Shown in pieces: positions 6,694 through 12,127 of a DNA stretch of 16,617 bases. The stretch is from NCBI GenBank assembly GCA_016210245.1, contig JACQUR010000426.1:1-16617 (forward strand), read 5' to 3'. The notes beneath the pieces were generated by a model. It did no database searches, was not told the DNA's origin, and was given only the letters and a program-made list of their open reading frames with translations. Made by a program: the position numbers and the translations under genes. The stretch's first letter is position 1. Every line of letters begins with the position of its first letter. The DNA comes from Chloroflexota bacterium (GTDB lineage: Bacteria; Chloroflexota; UBA6077; JACQUR01).

Positions 6694-8217
6694 CTATCTG
6701 CTGGGCACCAGGTACTCCGCCGGGTCGATCTCGTCCGTGCCGGGCACCGAGATCTCATCGGGATAGTTGGGCTTGCGGGTGGCGTCGATGCCCATCTTGG
6801 TCACCAGGTGCGATCCCGCCGCCGGGTCGTAGGAGGCCGGGTCCAGCGGTGAGCCCCGCGCGTGAGTGACCATGAAGATGTCCGTGTCGGCCCGCACCCG
6901 GGTGGCGATGGCATGCATCACGTCGGAGTCGTTGGTGATGTCCACGTCCTCGTCCACCACCACCACGTACTTCACCAGCGGGTCCGCCGCGAAGGCCGCC
7001 ATGGCCGCGTTCTTCGGCTCGCCCTCGATCAGCTTCTCCAGCGCGATGTAGCACACGAAGCGGCACCGCCCCGAGGGCGGCACGTAGACCGCTTTCACGG
7101 TGGGCGAGGCGATCTTCACCACCTTCTCGATGTAGCTCGGGCGCGGCACCCCATTCAGCAGCAGGTTGTCCGGGTGTCCCACGAACGAGGACAGGTACAG
7201 CGGGTCGCGCCGCATGGTGATCGCCTTGATCTTGACCACCGGGTTGATCCGCTGCGGCCCGTACGTGCCCGGGTACTCTCCGAAGGGCGCCTCCGGCCGC
7301 CGCATATTGGGCAGGATCTCCCCCTCCAGCACGATCTCGGCGTCCGCCGGCACCTCCAGGTCCACCGTCTCGGCCGGCACGATCCGCAGCGGCTCGCCGA
7401 GCATCGCCCCGGCGAAAGTGAACTCGTCGGTCTCCAGGGGTGCGATGGTCAGACAGCCCAGGATGACCGAGGGATGGTGGCCGATGAAGATCGCCACCGG
7501 AGCCGGCTGGCCCCGCTTCATGTGCTTCTTGAGGATATAGTGCCCATCGGCGGTCTCCGAGATCTGGATGCCGAACTCGTCCCGCCCCTGGCGCATCAGC
7601 CGATACACCCCTGCGTTGCGCACCCCGGTGTCCGGATCGCGCAGCACCTCGACGGCGCAGGTGATGTAGGAGCCGGCGTCCTTCTCGTGATAGGTCAGCA
7701 GCGGCAGGTCGTACAGGTTGACCTGGTCCCCGGTCAGGATGACCTCTTTGACCGGCGCCTCCTCCCGTGGCACCCGCACGGGCTGGAGCGGGTGGCTCTC
7801 CCGCTGGCTGTACTGGCGGATAAAGTCCTGGGCCGAGGCTTTGGCCGGCAGCCCGATCGCCATGGCCAGCCGATGGAAGCTGGCGTGGACGTTGGTGACC
7901 ACCGGGATGCGCGAACCGCGCACGTTCCGGAACACGACCACCGGGTAGCGCCCCTGGCGCTCGAGCTTGGCCAGCAGCGCCGTGACCTCGAACTTCGGGT
8001 CGACCTCGCGATCGACGAAGAACAGTTGGTCCGGGTGGTGCTGCTGGAGAAAGGCCAGAAAGCCGTGCAGGTCGCGCCCCGTGGGCAACTCGGCTGCCGC
8101 ACTGGGCTGCCCCGCGGCGACCCCCGGGGCACCTGGCAGGACCGAAAAGTCCATGCCGTAGGTTCCCGATGCCTCACCAGGGGTGCCGCTCCTCAACCGC
8201 TCACGAACGCCTGTCAT
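6694..8217 (-). CDS. UbiD-family prenyl-FMN-dependent decarboxylase
   Basis: 507 residues, normal length for the family. UbiD enzymes use prenylated FMN to decarboxylate (or carboxylate) aromatic or unsaturated acids. Motifs for the cofactor and active site are visible: NAGVYRLMR with N201 and R206, RRPEAPFGEYPG with E309 and E314 (same spacing as the Glu pair of Fdc1), and GEPL with E275. Downstream are YLSSFVGHPDNLLLNG and the C-terminal VVVVDEDVDITNDSDVMHAI segment typical of the family. The start at 8217 has GAGAGGAG about 10 nt upstream. It overlaps an 11-residue leader ORF by ATGA. No UbiX flavin prenyltransferase gene is in the window. Substrate cannot be read from sequence; a non-ubiquinone catabolic role is likely given its neighbours. 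Confidence 0.93.
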   Translation of the reverse strand: MTGVRERLRSGTPGEASGTYGMDFSVLPGAPGVAAGQPSAAAELPTGRDLHGFLAFLQQHHPDQLFFVDREVDPKFEVTALLAKLERQGRYPVVVFRNVRGSRIPVVTNVHASFHRLAMAIGLPAKASAQDFIRQYSQRESHPLQPVRVPREEAPVKEVILTGDQVNLYDLPLLTYHEKDAGSYITCAVEVLRDPDTGVRNAGVYRLMRQGRDEFGIQISETADGHYILKKHMKRGQPAPVAIFIGHHPSVILGCLTIAPLETDEFTFAGAMLGEPLRIVPAETVDLEVPADAEIVLEGEILPNMRRPEAPFGEYPGTYGPQRINPVVKIKAITMRRDPLYLSSFVGHPDNLLLNGVPRPSYIEKVVKIASPTVKAVYVPPSGRCRFVCYIALEKLIEGEPKNAAMAAFAADPLVKYVVVVDEDVDITNDSDVMHAIATRVRADTDIFMVTHARGSPLDPASYDPAAGSHLVTKMGIDATRKPNYPDEISVPGTDEIDPAEYLVPSR

Positions 8218-8267
8218 GCTGCCAAGCTCCTCTCAAGAACGTGTGTCATGCCGTCAAGCTCCTCTCA
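8213..8267 (-). repeat. Duplicated translation-initiation segment before ubiD
   Basis: Two 23-bp copies (8213-8235 and 8245-8267) differ at two positions. Each carries, on the minus strand, GAGAGGAGCTTG followed by a GCATGAC start, so both ribosome site and start codon are duplicated 32 nt apart. Confidence 0.8.
8214..8249 (-). CDS. Short leader ORF coupled to ubiD
   Basis: ATG at 8249 with GAGAGGAG upstream opens an 11-residue frame, MTHVLERSLAA, whose TGA overlaps the ubiD ATG (ATGA at 8214-8217). It arose from the duplicated start segment. It could couple or modulate ubiD translation; whether it is translated is unknown. Confidence 0.45.
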   Translation of the reverse strand: MTHVLERSLAA

Positions 8268-8771
8268 CCGAGTCTCCGACCCACCGGCTCTCCATCGGTT
8301 GCCTGGCCCGCTCGAGGTCAGCCCACAGACAGACGCCGATCACCCTGCAGATGGCAACGCCTGGAGCCATGTACTTATCCCGACGCTGGCCGCGACAACG
8401 GACGACGTGGCGCGCGTCGATCAGGGAGATGCTGTGAGAAACCGCGGGACCGCAGGCAGGACAGGGATGCGAAGCGGGGGCGTTCTGGAGAACGGCAGTT
8501 GCGCCCCCGGATTGTTGACCCCATGCTATTCCCTGGGCCGGCCGGCGTCAAGCGGCTCTGCCCGCTTGCTGCCGCTGATTGGATTTGACCCGCTCAGCTT
8601 ACGGGAGGGGTGGACGCCTGTCTATGACACCCCGGCCAATTCCAGCAAAACACCGCTCTCTACCTCGTTGGCGCGCCCTCCTTGCTGCCACGCACAATTC
8701 ATGGTATTCTTGATCGACATACTCGCCTTCAGCCGCTCGAGGAGGGTGGCGGAGTTGCCAGGAGGTGGACT
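8254..8771. other. Divergent intergenic region between ubiD and tusA
   Basis: About 500 nt without a confident gene. On the minus strand a frame free of stops runs from about 8550 to 8254 and includes NAPASHPCPACGPAVSHSIS and DARHVVRC, with a CxxC pair, but no usable start. A GC-rich 8-bp inverted repeat (CGGGGGCG at 8475-8482, CGCCCCCG at 8502-8509) lies within it. On the plus strand TTGCTG and TATTCT with a 17-nt gap, near 8677-8705, are a weak promoter candidate for tusA. Confidence 0.35.
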
Positions 8772-9038
8772 GTGGCAAGCAATGGCGCTGACCTGCCCGT
8801 GGACCGAACACTCGACTGCCGGGGCACTCTGTGTCCCGTGCCCATCATCCAGGCGCGCCAGGCGCTGGACGCCCTGGCGCCAGGCCAGGTGTTGCAGGTG
8901 CTGGCCACCGACCTGGGGTCGAAGGCCGACTTCCCGGCCTTCGCCCGGCACACCGGCCACGAGCTCCTGGCCGCGCGCGAGCAGGACGGCACCTTCATTT
9001 ACTACCTGCGCAAGGCCGGCCCCGGCCGGTTGGAATAG
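8772..9038 (+). CDS. tusA: TusA-family sulfur carrier protein
   Basis: 88 residues. The GTG at 8772 is preceded by GGAGG with 6-nt spacing; longer upstream frames lack this. The family signature is intact: TLDCRGTLCPVPIIQARQAL, with the catalytic cysteine C21 in the CPxP motif, then a strand-helix pattern (GQVLQVLATDLGSKADFPAF) and the C-terminal FIYYLRK strand. An extra cysteine, C16, sits where most members have Leu/Met. TusA proteins carry persulfide sulfur for tRNA thiolation, molybdenum-cofactor synthesis or sulfur oxidation. The DsrE2 gene starts 9 nt later, so the two form an operon. The nearby molybdenum hydroxylase gene makes a cofactor-sulfur role possible. Confidence 0.9.
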   Translation: MASNGADLPVDRTLDCRGTLCPVPIIQARQALDALAPGQVLQVLATDLGSKADFPAFARHTGHELLAAREQDGTFIYYLRKAGPGRLE

Positions 9039-9047
9039 GGAGCAGCC

Positions 9048-9656
9048 ATGGCTGTGCAACCGGTAGAGCTGACGCCGGCCGTCGAGGCACGGATCAAACA
9101 GGAGGTGGACGCCCGGGTAGACGCGGCGTTGCAGGCCAGGCTGCAGGAGTTGCTGGCCCCCAGGCCGCACCCCAATGGGGCCAGCCCTGCGCGGCGGAAG
9201 CGGCTGGCCATCGTCGCCTCCAAGGGCACGCTGGACATGGCCTATCCGCCCCTCATCCTGGCCACCACGGCCGCCGCGATGGACTGGGAGGTGGGGATCT
9301 TCTTCACCTTCTACGGGCTGGACATCCTCAATCGCAAGAAGCTGCCGCGCCTGAAAGTGCCGCCGCTGGGCAACCCGGCCATGCCGGTGCCGGTGCCCAA
9401 CCTGCTGGGCGCCCTGCCGGGCATGACCGCCCTGGCCACGGCCATGATGCAGCGCTGGTTCACGCGGGCGCGCATCCCGAAGCTCGAGCAACTGCTGGAG
9501 ACCGCCCGGGCCAGCGGGGTGCAGTTGATCAGTTGCACCACCACCATGGGTGTCATGGGGGTGCGGCAGGAGGAACTGCTGCCCGGCGTCACCTTCGCCG
9601 GCGCGGCCACGTTCCTGGACTTCGCCTCCGAGGCCGACGTCACCCTGTTCGTCTAG
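9048..9656 (+). CDS. DsrE2-type DsrE/DsrF/DrsH-like family protein
   Basis: 202 residues, start at ATG 9048 with GGAG upstream. After a charged N-terminal helix (residues 8-38) comes the DsrE-like core: RLAIVASKGTLDMAYPPLIL, WEVGIFFTFYGLDILNRK, LPGMTALATAMMQRWFT and ISCTTTMGVMGV with the conserved cysteine C163. This is the pattern of the membrane-associated DsrE2 group (COG2210), often encoded beside TusA and rhodanese genes and taking part in persulfide transfer. The C-terminus FAGAATFLDFASEADVTLFV is typical. Here no rhodanese or Hdr genes are adjacent, so a role in sulfane sulfur relay is supported only by the TusA partner. Confidence 0.9.
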   Translation: MAVQPVELTPAVEARIKQEVDARVDAALQARLQELLAPRPHPNGASPARRKRLAIVASKGTLDMAYPPLILATTAAAMDWEVGIFFTFYGLDILNRKKLPRLKVPPLGNPAMPVPVPNLLGALPGMTALATAMMQRWFTRARIPKLEQLLETARASGVQLISCTTTMGVMGVRQEELLPGVTFAGAATFLDFASEADVTLFV

Positions 9657-9671
9657 CGCGGTTTCCGTTGA

Positions 9672-9731
9672 GGATTGAGCCGCGACGGCAGTGGCACGGC
9701 GTGCCGTGCCACTGCCGTCGCGGCTCAATCC
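9672..9731. terminator. Perfect 29-bp inverted repeat between convergent genes
   Basis: Arms 9672-9700 and 9703-9731 are exact reverse complements around a 2-nt centre (GT). The outer part contains GATTGAGCCGCGACGG. It separates the end of the DsrE2 gene from the end of the convergent hydrolase gene, so it could stop transcription from both sides. No T-tract follows on either strand, and the stem is longer than common terminators, so a mobile-element or cruciform origin is also possible. Confidence 0.6.
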
Positions 9732-9755
9732 GCTTGCAGCCTCTTGCAGCGCGCC

Positions 9756-10442
9756 TCAGCCGCCCGAGCGGGCGACCGGCGTCGGCGCCACGGCAACGAC
9801 TCCCAGCCGCTCCCAGGCGGCTACGATCTCGGCTGAGGTGGCCACCGTACCGAAGTCCCGCGCGCAGCGGGTGAGCGCGCTACGGTGGTCCTGGTCGTTG
9901 ATCGCGCCGCAGCAGTCGGCGACCATGGTGATGTAGTAGTCCATGAAGTAGCCATCGCGGGCGGTGGACTCTACGCAGGTGTCGCTGGAGATGCCGGCCA
10001 GCAGCAGACTGCGGATGCCTCGCTCCCGGAGCAGGTGGTCCAGCTTGGTGCCCATGAAGGCGCTGTAGCGGTGCTTGATCACCACCGGCTCGCCTGGCTC
10101 GGGCCGTACCTCGCAGAAGTCGGCGCCCCAGGTACCGCTGATACAGCGCGGGACCTCCAGCCCCAGGCGGCGGTTGCGCTCGCGCATGGGCTCCGACAGG
10201 TACTCGGGGTCGTAGATCGCCTGGATGAAGGCCACCAGCACCCCGGCCTGGCGCGCCCGCTCGATCAGCCGCTTCAGAGGCGGGAGGGCTGCCTGGGCGC
10301 TGGACAGGTCGTTCCAGGCCCGGTGGAAAAACCCGCCCTCGGCCGCGAAGTCGTTCTGCACGTCCACCACCACCAGCGCCGTGTGCCCCGGCGCCACCTT
10401 CTGCTCCAGGGTCAGCAGCAGCCCTTCCTCGTTGGCCTGCAT
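9756..10442 (-). CDS. Isochorismatase-family cysteine hydrolase
   Basis: 228 residues. The ATG at 10442 is preceded by GGAGGAGAG, better than the ATG five codons earlier. The catalytic triad is intact: D27 in LVVVDVQNDFA, K123 in VVIKHRYSAFMGT, and C156 in GISSDTCVESTARDGYF. The VVDVQNDF and TCVE.TARD blocks resemble amidohydrolases such as RutB (pyrimidine ring breakdown), biuret hydrolase and N-carbamoylsarcosine amidase, which split amide or carbamoyl bonds. Exact substrate cannot be assigned. It has the same direction as the M20 deacylase and the molybdenum hydroxylase upstream, but a 200-nt repeat-filled gap separates it from the former. Context favours degradation of an N-containing compound. 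Confidence 0.9.
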   Translation of the reverse strand: MQANEEGLLLTLEQKVAPGHTALVVVDVQNDFAAEGGFFHRAWNDLSSAQAALPPLKRLIERARQAGVLVAFIQAIYDPEYLSEPMRERNRRLGLEVPRCISGTWGADFCEVRPEPGEPVVIKHRYSAFMGTKLDHLLRERGIRSLLLAGISSDTCVESTARDGYFMDYYITMVADCCGAINDQDHRSALTRCARDFGTVATSAEIVAAWERLGVVAVAPTPVARSGG

Positions 10443-10513
10443 GGTTCTCTCCTCCATCCTCGAATCCTCTCCGTGTCTCCATGCTCACCACGCGGGCGAG
10501 GAGACGAGGAGAC

Positions 10514-10604
10514 GTTCACCACGGAGACACGGAGACACGGAGTTTCCTTACTTAACTTATCTTGTATGAAAAGCTCTCCGTGTCTCCATGTCTCCGTGGT
10601 GAAC
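10514..10604. repeat. Large inverted repeat of CACGGAGACACGGAG type
   Basis: Left arm 10514-10542 (GTTCACCACGGAGACACGGAG…) and right arm 10576-10604 are reverse complements at 28 of 29 positions, separated by a 33-nt AT-richer loop. Similar GGAGAC units continue outside both arms. Elements of this look are scattered in intergenic DNA of many environmental bacteria (from memory). It sits between the hydrolase and deacylase genes. Confidence 0.75.
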
Positions 10605-10630
10605 CTCGTCTCCGTACCTCGTCTCCGTAC
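10605..10630 (+). repeat. 13-bp tandem repeat
   Basis: CTCGTCTCCGTAC occurs twice back to back directly outside the right arm of the inverted repeat, followed by a third partial copy CTCGTGGTGAAC that echoes the arm end. Confidence 0.7.
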
Positions 10631-10643
10631 CTCGTGGTGAACG

Positions 10644-11918
10644 TCATTCCGCCCCGCACAGCTCCAGGGTGGCCAGGGTGTAGACCTCGGTGGCCTTACG
10701 CAGGTGCGCCAGGCTCACCACCTCGTTGACCTCTGGGTCGTAGGCGCAGTAGGTGCCGCCGCGGCCCAGGCCGCCGGCGCCGTAGGTGATGCCCGGGATG
10801 TCGTACTCGAACAGCGGCGAGCAGTCGCTGGAGACGCTGTAGCGGCCCGGCTCCGGTCGCACCGACGCCTCGCCGAAGACCGCTGCGTGGGCGCGGTCCA
10901 TCACCTGCACCAGGTGGTGGTCCTCGGGGATCTCGTACCCGTTGTTGGCGCCGTAGATCAGCAGTTCCACCTCGAGTGCCGGGTCGTCCCGCTCCAGCTC
11001 GCCCAGCAGCTCCCGCAGCTCCTGCTCCACCGAGCTGACCGACTGCTGCGGCAGCAGCGTCACATGCACATAGAGGCAGCACTCCGGCATCGGGTTGCGC
11101 GAGGGGGTGTAGGGGAAGCCGCCCTGGATGCCGCCGATGCCCATGCGCACCTCCATGAAGGGGTGCGGGTGGCGCGCCTGGTACCGCGGCTCCCACGCCT
11201 CCAGGGCCGCGATCACCCGGGCCATCTTCTTGTACGCGTCCACCCCCATCTGCTTGGTGCAGGTGTGGGTGACGACGCCCCGCGTGGTGAACCTGGCGAA
11301 GATGTACCCGGTGTTGCCCATCTGGACGCGCAGCCCCGTCGGTTCGCCGTTGATGCAGAAGTCGGCCCGGATGCCGTGGTTGACCATGTACCGCGCCCCG
11401 AAGGCCGAGCCGCGATACTGCTTGCCCTGGTACTGGTCGATGGGCGCCTTCTCGATCTCGCCCACCACCGCGGCGATCAGGATGTCGCCACGCAGCGCCA
11501 CCTGGGCGTCGCGGATGGACTTGGCCAACTGGTAGTAGGCCGGGAAGCAGCACTTCATGTTCGAGGCGCCCGGCCCGTACACCCAGATGCCATCGATCAT
11601 CCCCCCGAGCGGCTGGCCGGGGCGGCGCAGGCGGTAGGGGTTGATGGACGGGACGTAGGGCGCGGTGTCCATGTGGCCCAGTAGCATGACCGTCGGCCCG
11701 CCGCCCGTGCCCCGCCAGCGGGCCAGCACGTTCAGACGGTCCTCCTCCACCGGCTGCAGCTCCACCTCCATGCCCAGCTCCCCGTAGCGCCGAGCCAGGT
11801 ACTCGCCCATCGCCTGCTCGTCGCCCGTGAGGCTGGGAATGTTGACCACGTCGAGCATCATCTCCTTCAGCTCGTCGTCGTCGATGCGCCCGAGCACCTC
11901 TTGGTGCGTTGCGACCAT
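10644..11918 (-). CDS. M20-family metallo-deacylase/peptidase (ArgE/DapE-like)
   Basis: 424 residues; the ATG at 11918 has AAAGGAG upstream. The M20 fold is clear: MLDVVNIPSLTGDEQAMGEY, VMLLGHMDTAPY with metal ligand H82 and D84, GPGASNMK at 115-122, EIE at 154-156, CINGEPTG with E192, THTCTKQMG in the dimerisation domain, and SSDCSPLFEYDIPGITYGAG near the end. Two positions depart from the common pattern: the bridging Asp of G.GA.DMK is Asn120, and the final metal histidine is not evident in GRGGTYCAYDPEVNEVV. The second Glu motif is also atypical (GEIEKAP). Such enzymes remove acyl groups from amino acids or split dipeptides; this subgroup's substrate is unknown. Same strand as the hydroxylase upstream. 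Confidence 0.85.
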   Translation of the reverse strand: MVATHQEVLGRIDDDELKEMMLDVVNIPSLTGDEQAMGEYLARRYGELGMEVELQPVEEDRLNVLARWRGTGGGPTVMLLGHMDTAPYVPSINPYRLRRPGQPLGGMIDGIWVYGPGASNMKCCFPAYYQLAKSIRDAQVALRGDILIAAVVGEIEKAPIDQYQGKQYRGSAFGARYMVNHGIRADFCINGEPTGLRVQMGNTGYIFARFTTRGVVTHTCTKQMGVDAYKKMARVIAALEAWEPRYQARHPHPFMEVRMGIGGIQGGFPYTPSRNPMPECCLYVHVTLLPQQSVSSVEQELRELLGELERDDPALEVELLIYGANNGYEIPEDHHLVQVMDRAHAAVFGEASVRPEPGRYSVSSDCSPLFEYDIPGITYGAGGLGRGGTYCAYDPEVNEVVSLAHLRKATEVYTLATLELCGAE

Positions 11919-11968
11919 CCTATGCTCCTTTCAGTAGGCAGTACGCAGAAGGCAGCAGGCAGTTAGTA

Positions 11969-11992
11969 GGGGCGGACCTGCGTGTCCGCCCC
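11969..11992 (+). repeat. GC hairpin element, copy 2
   Basis: A 9-bp perfect stem (GGGGCGGAC / GTCCGCCCC) with a 6-nt loop, preceded by AGTAGGGGC like the other two copies. Just before it (11935-11965) lie short direct repeats of the GGCAGTA/GGCAGCA/GGCAGTT kind. It lies in the leader of the M20 gene on the opposite strand. Confidence 0.65.
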
Positions 11993-12034
11993 GTCTCCAG
12001 AAGCCACCAGCCGATCCGTGCGATAATACCTCCG

Positions 12035-12127
12035 ATGGAACGGCTGGGTATTGACTATGCGTTCACGTTCGATCGACACTTCAGACAGTATGGCTTTACT
12101 AGCCTCACTCCGAGCCACTTTCGATAG
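12035..12127 (+). pseudogene. C-terminal remnant of a VapC/PIN toxin
   Basis: The plus-strand frame MERLGIDYAFTFDRHFRQYG, then FTSLTPSHFR and stop, is the characteristic end of many VapC toxins (ME.LGI..AFTFD.HF.QYGF), including the last PIN acidic residue in TFDRHF. Everything N-terminal of it is missing and replaced by repeat-rich DNA. It overlaps the 3' end of the hydroxylase gene by 23 nt, tail to tail. Confidence 0.7.

Noticed and set aside
8475..8509. Rho-independent terminator from CGGGGGCG/CGCCCCCG
   Set aside because: The loop is 19 nt and no T-tract follows; it is a chance-level GC inverted repeat in GC-rich DNA.
6862..9066. 734-codon rightward open frame
   Set aside because: It is antisense to ubiD and runs into tusA in another frame; composition (His/Arg/Gly-rich, no domains) is that of a GC-rich shadow, while ubiD has full motifs.
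10501..10640. CRISPR-like array
   Set aside because: Repeated GGAGAC units are short, contiguous and arranged as an inverted repeat, without regular repeat-spacer structure or cas genes.
10704..11684. 326-codon rightward open frame
   Set aside because: Shadow of the M20 gene, with repetitive His/Val/Arg composition.
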